This document shows, piece after piece, positions 53,410 to 64,000 of a stretch of 64,000 nt of DNA. The notes under the pieces were generated by a model, which was given only the letters and a program-made list of their open reading frames with translations, had not been told where the DNA came from and ran no database searches. Numbering within the stretch: position 1 is the stretch's first letter; each line of letters starts with the position of its first letter. This DNA comes from Cinnamomum chago (Eukaryota; Streptophyta; Magnoliopsida; Laurales; Lauraceae): contig CP142452.1 of the NCBI GenBank assembly GCA_038049695.1, forward strand, positions 78,333,501 to 78,397,500, written 5' to 3'. Both the position numbers and the translations under genes were made by a program.

Positions 53410-56082
53410 TAGCATGTGAAACCAACCCCTTCCCGTGTTCAAATCCCTTTGTTGCAGAGATCATGGAACGAATAAAATATGGAGTGTGGCAATTGAAAGG
53501 TTTAGTGTTTGGCTTGTTAGGTGTATCTTGAGGAACTTTGGTTCTGAACTTTCTCAACTGTCGGAGATTTTGCATTCATTTTCTCTCAAACTTACTCTAA
53601 AACTATCCTAAAAGCTTTGAATCCTTATCCTACACTGGCCATTGTGGTTCTTTTAGATGTACCCAAGTTGAATACAATTGGAATATTTCTCGAGGAGAAT
53701 GCATTGTTATCAGTTCAGCTGTGCCTTTGGGGCTTTTCTTATATCATAAGTTGCATTACATGGGATACTATTTTTATCAAGCTTCAAGCTTTTCCATACG
53801 AATCATGGGAAAGACTTAATGGCATGTTTGCAAGTTTCAATTTAAGAGTCACCCAAATGCGCAGTAACACAGATGACCCTCAACTTTAGCCAAAAAGGTT
53901 CAAACTGCTGCTTCATTTTGTTGCTTGATAGTTAAAAGATTAAAAAAAAGTTAAAATTGCTCATGATTTGGGAGTATATCATATATTCAAGTCTATGAAA
54001 CTCCGGATCCTCTTAAGTGTTTCCGTTACAAGAACCGTGAGTAGGCCAATGGCAGGCGCCATTAGTCCCTATTGCTATGTCAGCTGGTGATGGCCTGCTG
54101 ATAGCAGCTTTCCCTTTGCACAAGAGCATGAGCCAAATTGAAAAACTTTAATCCAAAAACAGAGAGCCCACTCAAGAACCCCGTCCAAAATCCCTTTCTC
54201 CTCTCTGCTTTGCTGAGAAGTTCCAGCCGACGACAAGACCATCTCCACCAGCCTAAGTGCAGTGTCCAAATTCAAGCATTCTGTTTCTGTGGATATATAA
54301 TTCTCCCGTCCTTTCTTCCATTTCTCCCTCTTTCCTTCCATTTTTCATTGCTTTGGCTAAGCCCTCCTTTTGGGAGGAACCATTACATGAAGTTTGAGTT
54401 CCCTTGAAAACACATTAAGTTACCTATTCATGTGGTTTTTCCCTGCTTTAGTTTTCTTCATTTGGATGTACTTTTATTAGCCTTATAAACTTGTTTTAAT
54501 TTTTTCCCCTCAAACACTCCCTCTCTGCAACATGCAGTTAGCAATTCTTGTAATTCATTTGGATAATATTGAATGTAGGAGCTCGTTTTTTAAGTGAATT
54601 CAAGTCCATGTAGTTTGGTTGTGATACTTTGATAATTTGGAATGTAGTACTTGAATGTAGCAAGGATCTTTTCCAAGCAAGAAAAACCAACAAAGGCAAA
54701 CAAAAACTTTACAGTTAAGATCTACTAAATGAGGTATAGGAAAACTCAAGCAAAAGCTGGAGCACAAAATATATGGAGGCAATGTCATATTCATTTCAAT
54801 TATTACCTCATTTGATGTGGAATAAATCAGTAGGATCAGTAAACTTGAAAATTTTTATAGACCCCAATCTCTACAGACGACCTTCTTAGAGGCAATACAA
54901 TGGCAACAACCATGCACTTTTTTTAATCGGTAAAAAAATCATGCAACTTCAAATACATTATATGGTGTTCAATTGCGTCCACTACTTGATGGCTATTTTA
55001 ACAAAATTATGGAGAAGAATACTGTAACAATGTGAGATGTCTTTCTTATGATATCCTGATTTGCATCCACTACTTGATGGCTTTAATGAAGATGAAGCAG
55101 CTTCCCTTCTCCCCATCTTCAAAGAGTATTCTGCTGGGATATGTTGGCTCTTGTGGATTGTTGCCATAAATATGACTCTTTTCAATTGCAAGTGATGCAT
55201 TCATCTGCAGGGTCAAATGTAATGGTGCGTTCGCGGCCTTTACATTGAGAACACAATATTTTCTCATTTTCATCACATCACTAGTTTCTTCAACTTGCCA
55301 ACATACCAACTCTGTTTTAAGCATTTTGGATATACTTGGTGTGCATGCTTATAATAGGAATAGATATCTTGATTTGTGCAAAGTTTGTATCATTTTGAAA
55401 TTGACTTCTAATTTTGTAAATCTCATATATATCATTCAACAAACTTTTGAAGTGACAGAAAAAGTGTACAATAACTCCTCTAGGACCTTAGTAGCTTTTC
55501 TAGTCTTTATGCAAGGTTTGAGTAATGGATGGATAGAATCAGATGTAATCCATCATTAGCTATTTTGTATTGTAATTATAAATATTCATGGAATAAGATT
55601 ATAAAGTCAGGCCCTGCCAAAGATTCTCCAGATTCATCCCATTTTTGCATGGGCAACATAATGAAAAAATGATCCAGGAAAAAAAAAGAAAGAAGCCAAT
55701 GTCAAACCAAGCTCGAGCTATTTGGTAATTGGGATGGCCTGTGAAAAATATTCTCGGCTGAGCGAAGCAATTAATTGTGCCTTTAGCCAGTCACTGACCC
55801 AGCCCATACATACTTGTCCAATTGGCTGGAAGTCCAATTGATACATTAGAAATCCAAGAAATGGGTCAGTCAGATCTGATTTATACCGAAAGATCAGACG
55901 TTATTCACATCTGAAGGCATGAAAAATCATTCAAAGTTTCAAACCAAGACAAACAGACACAAACTAATCTGAATAGAAGTGCATTGACTTAATAAGATAG
56001 TTCTCCATCCAAACAAAAAACAGCCACCTATGAATCTATGATATATGTAGTTCCAGCACAGAACTCATCTACTTGTCACACA
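53410..56082. other. Region between the two dirigent genes
   Basis: No coding exon is convincing. CCACTACTTGATGGCT occurs twice, at about 54979 and 55067, marking a small duplication. The minus-strand frame at 55324-55070 (84 residues) is protein-like in composition but lacks clear splice sites or a domain I know. Confidence 0.4.
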
Positions 56083-57021
56083 CTACTGAGAAAGATAGAC
56101 AGAGAACTGTAGAACAGTATCCACGCCATCAGTAGCATGCTGATCGACCACAGGATGAATAGTCTGAACAGTAGCATACCCCTTAGCATTGACATACCTT
56201 CCCGTCCCGCCGATGATGGCAATTTGGGATTCTGGGGATGCCGTGCGATGGACACCGAAGAAGCTCAGGCAGTTGGTCAAGTGTTCGCTCTCGAACACTG
56301 CAGTTAACGCCATGGTCTGGCTGGTTCCATCTTGCGTGCTAGCAACATAGAACCCCTGTGCCTTCCCCAGCACCCCAGAGCCCAGCTCGTGCCCCTCTGT
56401 CATTTCGTCGTCGATGACCGTTATAGTCCCAAACAAGAGCTTCTGGAGGGTGGCCCCTGCTGGAAGCTGGCCTGCAGTGACAAATGGAAGGTTGTTGCCG
56501 CGGTTGATGTTCTGGCCGCCGGTTTGAACAATGGAAGCTGAGGTTGGGCCGCCAAGGCCCGTGAGGAACGGAATGTTGTTGTTGTTTATTACGCCATTGT
56601 TGCTGTTGACCAGTGGAATGCCACCGTTGACCGGGAAGATGTTCCCTTTGTTTTTGGAAAAGGGGAGTTGACTGTTGACTCCGGCATTGGCGATGACTCC
56701 GGTCACGACTCGGGCCGATGGGCTTGACCCGCCAAGTACATCATGCATGAAGAAGGTCAATGGATGGTGGGCCTCAGGGTTTGGTAGAGTGGCACTAGTA
56801 GCGGCAGCCCCATTAGCAGTTGCGGATGCAGCCCCCGTGGGACCAGTCACTGATGGAGTGGGGGCATCTACGACTGGTGATTCTGGAGGGCCAGTGTGGG
56901 CCAGTGGTGGGCCCCCTTCTTCGAGGACCCTAGCTGAATTGGCACATGTGAAGGCAATGACTAGCAACAATAGGTAGGTTGTGGCTTTGTGGGTACATTG
57001 CATGGAAGTGTTATAAGCCAT
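56083..57021 (-). CDS. Dirigent protein, ESB1/DIR16-like
   Basis: An intronless gene of 312 residues. Residues 1-29 form a signal peptide ending CANS, followed by a Pro/Thr/Ala-rich linker (38-78). The dirigent domain begins HHPLTFFMHDVLGG (85-98), has an Asn/Gly-rich insert (NNGVINNNNIPFLTGLGGPT, 141-160) and resumes with LLFGTITVIDDEMTEGHELG (195-214), GKAQGFYVAS, FFGVHRTA and GGTGRYVNAKGYATVQ. The long linker and insert mark the ESB1 (DIR10) subclass with DIR9, 16, 18, 24 and 25. In Arabidopsis such proteins direct lignin polymerisation at the Casparian strip; the same role here is inferred. It lies tail to tail with the broken copy at 52431-53409, 2.7 kb away, as an inverted duplication. 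The reading frame is complete. Confidence 0.95.
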   Translation of the reverse strand: MAYNTSMQCTHKATTYLLLLVIAFTCANSARVLEEGGPPLAHTGPPESPVVDAPTPSVTGPTGAASATANGAAATSATLPNPEAHHPLTFFMHDVLGGSSPSARVVTGVIANAGVNSQLPFSKNKGNIFPVNGGIPLVNSNNGVINNNNIPFLTGLGGPTSASIVQTGGQNINRGNNLPFVTAGQLPAGATLQKLLFGTITVIDDEMTEGHELGSGVLGKAQGFYVASTQDGTSQTMALTAVFESEHLTNCLSFFGVHRTASPESQIAIIGGTGRYVNAKGYATVQTIHPVVDQHATDGVDTVLQFSVYLSQ

Positions 57022-58160
57022 GTGAGTTTGAGGTTTTGAATCTATTGGAAGTTGTCTCTCTTTTGGGTTTTGAATGCTTTGAAGGAGGATGGTGTTGAAA
57101 TGCAGACGTATTAATATTGAAGATTACTTAAAAGGTTGATAGTTTTATCCAATGTAGTTGATAAGATGGAGTTGTTGGGGGAATGTTTTTTGGATTGGTT
57201 AGTACAGGGTCCACTGCAGGGGTAGACAACAGGTTGAGTTGGGTTGAAATCTGGTTCCCATTCTTGAGTGGGTCAACACTAGTAATTAGTTATTGGGGAT
57301 CCATGTAAAGACAATCATATTATTGTCATGAAAAACAAAGCCCAGAAAACTGATTAGCTGAAAATGCATGTAATTCGAGTCAGGTTTGGGTTGAGTCCGG
57401 TCAGATATCTGACCGTCCCAAAGATGAAAAAACCCCTCAATTCCACCGGGTCTCACCATGACAATGGCACTTATCCGAATGGACTGGACACTGCAGAACA
57501 CAGGAGAAAATCGTTTCTGATTATACAGTAGTAATTATTGAGAAAGAAGGCTGAAGAATGGCTCCTAGGACCTTCCAATCTGGGATCCTCGCAGATGTCC
57601 TCCATCTACCATATCCATGGTCAGAGTTAGGGTTCTGGAATCCCACTTGTAGGGAATAAGTCCCTCAGTTTGACTGACCTAAACTCATAAGAATTAATGA
57701 ATATGTTAGGGACAGTGAACATCAAAATATCCCAAAGCCAATTATCAATCAACTCAATAGTGGATTCAGTACCAGCCACCAAAACTACCTAAATGACCGA
57801 AGACTTGAAATAATATATAACAATACAGGAATGAAATTCTCTAATGGGTCTAACAGAAAGTTCAAAAACGAACTAACAGCAACAGATTATTGGGCCAATA
57901 TGGTGGGCCGAGCCCACAAATTGAGGTGCTTAGGCTAAACTGGGTATGACTGTCGATTGAGCACATCCTCTTTCATTGTAACTTTGCTTGAGCAGTTTGA
58001 TTTGGCTCGCAGCTTGGATCACTAACTCATAAGCCAAATTGTGGTGCCGTAGCAAAATGGAGGATTGATTGGATGGAACCCATCTCATCCTTTTGCTTAT
58101 CATTCCCATTCATCAGACCCGAATCCTTTCCAATTTGGTGGGCCTTTTGGGAGGATTCAA
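57022..58160. other. Upstream flank of the intact dirigent gene
   Basis: The first 100 bases should hold the promoter and leader on the minus strand; a TATTAATA near 57109-57116 is a weak TATA candidate. The stretch at 57220-57440 has GGGTTGAGTT and CCGGTCAGAT words typical of hAT-type debris. Confidence 0.35.
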
Positions 58161-58301
58161 GGGCGGACCTAAGTGTTACGACTGCACCTGTGAGATTCGA
58201 GAAACTTCTTACACAATACCTTAAATCAAATTATTTTATTATTTGACCTTTTAACTTCAACGTTGCCTTGTACTATCCAAATGAAAATTCTAGATCTGCG
58301 G
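58161..58301. mobile_element. Degraded copy of the GGCGGACC MITE
   Basis: Starts GGGCGGACCTAAGTG and shares GGTTCGAGAAAnTTCTTA-like and TTTATTATTTGACCTTTTAA-like words in the same order with the minus strand of 36824-36979. The far end is eroded to TCTAGATCTGCGGTTGG. No target duplication found. Confidence 0.65.
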
Positions 58302-58421
58302 TTGGTCTGATTAGTGCGCTTGTTCTAATGTTTATGCTTTTCTGTCCCCGTGTTGTCCTAGCTCTTATTCTGCAATGAAATGTTTCTTTTTTGAAAAGGA
58401 ATGAAAAAGCTTAACTTACCT

Positions 58422-58582
58422 ATGAGTTTTATGGCCGATTGTGTCAAACCCGTCCACTTGTACAAAGAGTACACAACAGGTCCATTTTCTTGTACAAGAC
58501 TTTGAAGGAGAGAGTCCGCTAAAATTGGAACAATATAGAGAGAGGTCGCTACAAAACAATGCTTTGTGATTTTCATCACTAT
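58422..58582 (-). other. Possible exon of an unidentified gene
   Basis: On the minus strand an open frame with ENGPVVYSLYKWTGLTQSAI runs into AAACTCATAG followed by GTAAGTTAAG, a consensus 5' splice site at 58421. Possible starts are the ATG at 58581 or internal acceptors TTTTGTAG and CCAATTTTAG upstream. A CT-rich tract on the same strand at 58913-58895 could be a leader. No partner exon or family was recognised. Confidence 0.25.
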
Positions 58583-60086
58583 TTTCTTCCTTTAACAGGA
58601 AAAGAGAGGAAGGGAACACAAGAGCAACTTATAGATGCTGCTAAATCGACCGGATTCATTCATTCATTCATTTGTCAGTGGACCTTGTCCTTTCAACAAC
58701 TGAAACTTCGAATCTAAAAAAGAGAGATAAAGGCAAAAGAAAGAAAAACATGAATCGACCCCATCAAAGGACACCCTCACTAACGACACATAGTCATATG
58801 TTGCTGAAGAGATATGAAGAGATACAAAGTAAAAGCATCGCTGGATAGAAAGTTGCCAGGACAGAGAGAAAAAGGCGGTCACAAGTCACAACACACAGAG
58901 AAAGAGAGAGAGAGGAGATCAAAACCTTGAATCAAGAAACTCAGATATTTGGTTCATCTTTAATCAGATGAAGAACTAATTCCAACACGCCATATTGGAA
59001 CTCCTTCACATGGGCCTCAAGGAAAGCTTCACAAGTTCAGCCAAAAGAATGAGACGATAGTCCATATATGACCTTAGTTAGTGGCATTATGTATTAATGT
59101 ATTGTGAATATAGGTGTAAATTGGTTACATATGCCAACTCACTGTTGTAGTAGTAGTAAGCCATCATCCTTGTAATGGAGAGGATTGGGAATTTAAACCT
59201 TTGTAATGGAAGGAAAATCTTGCTAATGAAGAAAATATCGAATTTCTTTTATTAGTATTATTTTCATTGATCTTGTTTTTTTATTTTTCTTGCGAGAATA
59301 ATATCTCAATGTTGATATTTTGTGACAATGGGAATTAACCCTTAGCTAGTTTTCTATAAACTAATCTTAAGGTTCTGTGATAATTTGGTACTCATTGGCC
59401 AATATAGTATATTTAGAATTCTTGGTTTAGATGTGACGGTCTGATGACATAATCGTTCTCTTTTTATCCGAGCTTGGGACTTGCTTTTGGAATATTTTGT
59501 GGTTGGCGTATACCAGCAGGATTGAACAATAACTTTATAAGAAAACGATTAAACCAACTATGGCACATGGAGCAAAATTTTGAGCAATTAGGAAGCGATA
59601 CATACAAAAAATATGCATAAAGATAAGGAGATGGATGTGGTTAAACTAAGAAAGAATAAAAAACGAGTGTATTTAAAAGCATTTAGGGATAATATCTATA
59701 AATAATAATTTAAGAAAGGCTCATATGAGATGATTTAAATAAGTCCAACAAAGGCTTACAATGGTATCCATGAGAAAATGTTTCTCTATCCAAGTTGATG
59801 GCCCTTCAAGCAAAAGAGATGTTTAGCCAGAGAGAACATGAATGGAAGTAGCAAGTTTATGCATGAAGAAGTTAAACCTATCCGAGGATTTAGCCTAAGA
59901 TAAACTTGAATTAGGGGTAGAACTAGAAAATCTACCTTGGGGAACCTCTACATAAAATGAATTTCTTTGGGTGGAGAGGGGGACACTCCCAAAAGATCCA
60001 CCAATGACTGAAATGGTGAAAAATAATTCATGTAGTTAACCCAACATAATTGGAACAAGTTACGCATCATTTAACATTGGAGGGAT
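58583..60086. other. Intergenic region, no gene seen
   Basis: A (GA)n tract at 58895-58913, then AT-rich DNA without coding signal. Confidence 0.45.
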
Positions 60087-60091
60087 ATGAC

Positions 60092-61760
60092 TGTTAGATT
60101 GTATGGACTCAATCCATAAGTTGATGTAATAAATTGATTAATTTCTTTATTTATCAATGAAATCATGCTTTCCTTTCATGAGATGAATGATATTTTATTA
60201 CTTAACACACATAACCAATACATATGACATAATGGTTCATGAGATGAACCATGTCCCATTAGTATATTAGATGTGATATATGTATATGGATGAGATCCAC
60301 ATATGGGAGATATGTGTCACAAATCTTATACTTAAAAATATCTTCACAACCATTGATGAGACTGAGCATCTCATCTGATAAGGTTGCAGCACTTTGATCA
60401 CTATGAGATAGTGTGATTTGTCTCGATCATCAGAATGTAAGATTATAGATCACAGTGCTGGTATATTGGATGTATTGAAGGACCATGAGAAGCACCTTAT
60501 GAATACTGTCTCGATTTTAAGGTCTGCTCTCATAATTTCCTAGTAATAGGCTCTTAATTCTGAGACTTTGATGAACTCAAGTTTCTGTCTATTCATTTGC
60601 TTTGAGTCATCAATGAGTGGGGCCAATTATAGGTTAACACCTCGGTATCTTGGGTACGTGGTAGTAGGACTGTGAGAACATCCAATGATCAAGATGAAAT
60701 CTATCTATACTATCCCCTTGTGCCAATTAATGGATTTATCATTAGTAAGTGCGCACCCATCTCGATTAAGAGTTAATTGGATGGTACTGATGATCACTGT
60801 GATTAATTGGGGCTCAAGGATAATAAGATGTAGATCTAAGATTGGATGTGACAGACTTATTTTAATTGATTTATGGATAATGATAGAGGGGCATACTTGT
60901 GGTAATTAGGAAGTTTAGGGTCTTCATTGTAATTTATTCCTAAGACTGGAGTGCAATTGCATTTATATAGTGGTGTTATTTGCAATTAACTGTGGGCCCG
61001 GATTGCACATGAGATGTGGGGTCTCGAATCCCAGTTAGAACCAGCTTTCTAAGGAATCTCTAGTGGTCCCCACGCTAGCCCAAGAATTAGAAAGTTACTA
61101 ATTCTACTTGAACTCTAAAAAGAAGGAATTCAAAAGTTACTATTTCTATTTGAAGTGAGATTTCTAATAGTGGTAACAGTAAGCTACTAATTTATGTGGA
61201 AGTGTGACTTTTAATGCAATTAGTAAGAGAGTCTTAAGAGGAGTTTTGTAGGCTATAAATAAGGAAAAAAACCCCTTGGATGTCTCTCTCTAGTATTCAC
61301 ACCCAAGACTCCTCAAGTGCAAGAGTTGCACATGTCTCATCTTCCTCTCTCTCTCTTCTAGTTTGCTTGGAGTTTGTAGTAGGGTTTTTTCTTGGAGATC
61401 CCACCCATCTTCTTGAGAAAAGAGATCTGATAGAGGGTCATAGCGTGGAAGACAACAAGGTTTTAGAGATCTCTAATTGCTTTAATAAGAATTCTTTATC
61501 AAGTTAATTATCTTCTCCTCCATATTAGAGCACTACTAGACTCCAAAGGTATAATCTACTTCTCAACTTGTTGTAAATTATTTTGTTGCATGTAGTTGCT
61601 GATTTCTATCTTCTAGATAGGTTATATTGCTGTACATGATTGATGAGAATGAGGGATTGCATCCTGTATTGGGTTTTGTAGCCTTATGGATAGTTGAACC
61701 CTGAGTCAAGTGGGTCAAAAGTTTTGAAAATCTATCCACAAAGCCCACATACTTCCAACA
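60092..61760 (+). mobile_element. Solo LTR of 1,669 bp with exact target duplication
   Basis: Begins TGTTAGATTG and ends ACTTCCAACA, so TG...CA with short inverted ends (TGTT/AACA). ATGAC lies directly on both sides, at 60087-60091 and 61761-61765, a perfect 5-bp target duplication. There is no second LTR, primer site or gag-pol sequence next to it, so this is a solo LTR left after recombination between two LTRs. A TATA box at 61254-61261 followed by a CT-rich leader shows it reads on the plus strand. Family (copia or gypsy) cannot be told from the LTR alone. Short open frames inside are not genes. Confidence 0.9.
61254..61261 (+). promoter_or_regulatory. TATA box of the solo LTR
   Basis: TATAAATA inside GGCTATAAATAAGG, about 70% of the way into the LTR, where the U3/R border is expected. 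Transcription would start near 61285. Confidence 0.65.
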
Positions 61761-61858
61761 ATGACAACCATTTGTAAAGAAAAGTAGGGACATTTTGTGA
61801 CATTTTGGGAGTTTTGGAAGTGATAAGAGGGAGATGGGGGTATGCTTTTGGTTAGATG

Positions 61859-62139
61859 TTGCCAAATTTCACTTCAATAGGAGTTTGGCTCACTATCTGA
61901 TTTAATCCCATGGAAAACTTGAAATTTTCACAATTAGATATTTGACTCAACTTTGGGAGATGCTCTTATGAGAGATATCTCTCACATTACATGAGAGATA
62001 AGGGTGGGGGCCCTCACATTTAAGTTGTTGGCATTGGACATGGATGTGAGGGCCCCCACCTTATCTCTTATAGTAATATGAGAGATGCTCTCATAGGAGC
62101 ATCTCCCCTCAACTTTTATTGAAGTGAAATTTAGCAATG
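61859..62139. mobile_element. Foldback MITE of about 280 bp
   Basis: Outer arms TTGCCAAATTTCACTTCAAT (from 61859) and TATTGAAGTGAAATTTAGCA (to 62139) are inverted copies. An inner pair is longer: 61955-62019 and 62044-62107 mirror each other, including GATAAGGGTGGGGGCCCTCA on the left and its inverse on the right, around a 24-base loop. The two-tier structure suggests one element inside another or a long, partly eroded palindrome. Confidence 0.85.
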
Positions 62140-62264
62140 AAACATAATAGATAAAATTATTTAATTTAATTGGTTGGGGTATTTTATAAGTAGCCCCATG
62201 AAAGAGTATCAAGTGTTCCCAAAAGAAATAAGCATATTCACTTTACAACACCCATTTGTATTAA

Positions 62265-62343
62265 ATACGGCTTCTTACCTTAGTGGTAAGAGGTGCTAGT
62301 TTTTCCCTGGTTGTCCTAGGTTCGAACTAAAAAAAAAAAAAAA
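62265..62343 (+). mobile_element. 79-bp tRNA-headed retro-insert
   Basis: Contains a pol III A-box-like TTAGTGGTAAGAGGTGC, a B box GGTTCGAAC, and ends in 15 A residues. It is flanked by CATTTGTATTAA at 62253-62264 and CATTTGTAATAA at 62344-62355, a 12-bp target duplication with one mismatch. It is shorter than any usual SINE: essentially a tRNA-like head plus poly(A). Confidence 0.75.
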
Positions 62344-62355
62344 CATTTGTAATAA

Positions 62356-62433
62356 GGGTTAGACAAGCGTACAGCTTTAAATTTATTCAAAACAGGGTCA
62401 GACAACTGTATAGCTTTAAATTTATTCAAAACC
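62356..62433. repeat. 39-bp tandem duplication
   Basis: GGGTTAGACAAGCGTACAGC and GGGTCAGACAACTGTATAGC each lead into TTTAAATTTATTCAAAAC, with a period of 39. Confidence 0.9.
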
Positions 62434-63784
62434 TAAAGCCAATGCCCATTTCAAAGCAAGACAATCATTGTACTGTGGCTTTATTTCATTGGATGTTAAA
62501 GGGGGCATTTTGTAAAATTCTCATATTTAAAATCAGAAGCAGGCCAATCAGCATCTCATATGTCTACACTTTATTGGCCCTCCTCTCTCATGACATAAAT
62601 GAATGGTATTAATTAGGAAAAACTGGGACGTTCTCCCACATGTCAAACTTAATCACACAATAAATGCTGAAGTCTGTGGTCCTCACCCATCTCTTCCTCA
62701 AAATGTGGTATACCAGTACTCTAGTACTACTCTATATAAATGATTGCTGCAGTGCCACTTCAAGCATTGACCATAGATTGAAGAGGCCCAAGGGTATCAT
62801 AGCAGTCCTTGGCGATCATTTAAACAGATTCCTTTCATCTTCATCACCATAATGTAACTGTAAATCTTGGGTATAGAATGAACAAACAACCATTATTGTG
62901 CTATAACTATTAATTTTGTTGAAAGATGAAGTTACAGAAGTATATTGATCACGTACTGGGTCAACTTTAATGTAAAGACTGATTGGCTTACCAGTTGAAC
63001 CAAACTAATCCAAAGTTTTCTCCTTGAATCATCTCTATTTTCTTCACAGAATTTGTAAAAGAAATGGACTATCATTGGGATTGGCACGAGTCCTCTTGTA
63101 AAGGGATTTATTCCTTGCAACTCCTTTTTGTACAATGGTTGTGGGATTCATTAAGGACATATTTGTATAACACTGTTTTCAAAGAGACCTGACAAAATAT
63201 TACGCTTTTTCGCGGTTTCAATGATGGGTGCGGCATAGTTTTTTCACGCGGAGAAGTTGAAAAATACAACTGATCTTTGGGAATGCAGCAGAAACTTTTT
63301 TTCTACTAAAAATGATAGAAAACACGTTCACGTGGAAGAGAAAATGCGGAAGTTCATGTAACACCTTTTCCTTGGTGTTACTTAAAGTGGATTTAATTGG
63401 TAGGCAATTTTTTTACTCTTTCGGTGTTAATATGTCAATTGAAGATAAACCAAAGTTAGAAACACTACTTTTCATTGGATGAAAACTAAAGATTTATTTG
63501 TGCAACGAGAAAATCCCGTGCTCCATGGATTCTTGTTTTCATTGTGATTAAGTTATAGTCCACCAATAAAACCTGTGCAGTTGAGAAAATAGTCTCACGA
63601 ATATTCTAGTCAAATTGTGAATGGCTAAGCCTAAGACACCTTTTGATAAGAGTAAGTAAAATCATTTGAATAGAACACAAAAGAAAGCTGTCTACAGTCT
63701 AAATTTCAAGTTTCCAGCTTTATAACTTTTTCTCCACTTCCATCTTCTCTATATTTTCTATTCATCCAAGTGGATGCAACTTAC
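62434..63784. other. Intergenic or intronic region
   Basis: AT-rich. GGACATATTTGTATAACACT near 63154 resembles the end of the GGGCATGTTTG MITE family and may be a third, degraded copy, running to about 63380. No coding exon is supported. Confidence 0.4.
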
Positions 63785-63886
63785 AGTGCCAGCCCCACCG
63801 TGACTGGATACAACTTCAACATTTATATTCTCTATATTTTTTTGGTCATGGGGGACAAGATTTCCATGCATCTGAGCAAATGGCCT
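63785..63886 (-). CDS. Probable internal exon of an unidentified gene
   Basis: On the minus strand, GAACAG precedes an open stretch of exactly 102 bases (34 codons) that ends at GGCACT followed by GTAAGT, both consensus splice sites. The translation, with RPFAQMHGNLVPHDQK early and VEVVSSHGGAGT at the end, looks like conserved protein. I do not recognise the family. The 5' part of the gene would lie to the right of the window; no following exon was found to the left. Confidence 0.45.
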
Positions 63887-64000
63887 CTGTTCATGGCAGA
63901 CAGTGAAAAAGGAATGGCACTTTTTGGTGAAATTGCAGCCTTTTTCCCCCCAAAAATGCATCGAAATAGCATTCAAAATGCTGATCATAGAGAACATCCA

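Noticed and set aside
60685..61507. Two 74-75 residue plus-strand frames
   Set aside because: Both lie inside the solo LTR and match no retroelement protein.

Overview
This is eukaryotic nuclear DNA from a flowering plant. Genes have GT-AG introns, the protein families are plant specific, and most of the window is AT-rich intergenic DNA full of plant mobile-element debris. Many short GTGGGCCCAC-type elements suggest a magnoliid or another early-diverging angiosperm, but that is only an impression. Four gene loci can be supported.

Left end (1-5700): a dehydroascorbate reductase (DHAR) gene on the minus strand, with five exons visible. The exon for the last ~25 residues lies beyond the left edge. 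From 5700 to 16400 there is no host gene, but the region is rich in mobile elements: a tRNA-derived SINE with a 17-bp target duplication, a 309-bp tandem duplication, a rotted Ty3/gypsy gag piece, a foldback MITE, a nine-copy cluster of Helitron-like ends, a GC-rich block with strong hairpins, and a very small retroelement whose two LTRs carry 5S rRNA-like sequence (Cassandra-like TRIM). A 412-bp hAT-like MITE ends about 170 bp before the next gene.

Middle (16402-17493): an intronless gene for a chloroplast tetratricopeptide protein of the SLOW GREEN 1 type. From 17500 to 41600 no host gene is evident. This stretch holds a 2.1-kb GC-ended hAT-like element with shuffled internal repeats, a second copy of the hAT-like MITE, two copies of a GGGCATGTTTG-ended MITE, a Harbinger-type MITE flanked by TAA, a Mutator-type MITE with a 10-bp target duplication, and several minisatellites.

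Right third: a five-exon gene (41673-50688) for a 1024-residue TRM/LONGIFOLIA-class protein with VARLMGL and DUF4378 regions. About 1.7 kb beyond it are two tail-to-tail dirigent genes of the ESB1 subclass. The first (52431-53409) carries a frameshift; the second (56083-57021, minus) is intact. The rest to 64000 holds a solo LTR with exact 5-bp target duplications (60092-61760), a large foldback MITE, a 79-bp tRNA-headed retro-insert, and two exon-like segments on the minus strand that I cannot identify.

The genes do not form a pathway. DHAR serves ascorbate recycling, the SG1-like protein chloroplast development, the TRM protein cortical microtubules and cell shape, and the dirigent proteins lignin deposition. 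I saw no convincing new biological system; the most useful leads are the frameshifted dirigent copy, the 5S-bearing TRIM, the solo LTR, the 79-bp retro-insert, and the unidentified exon at the right edge.
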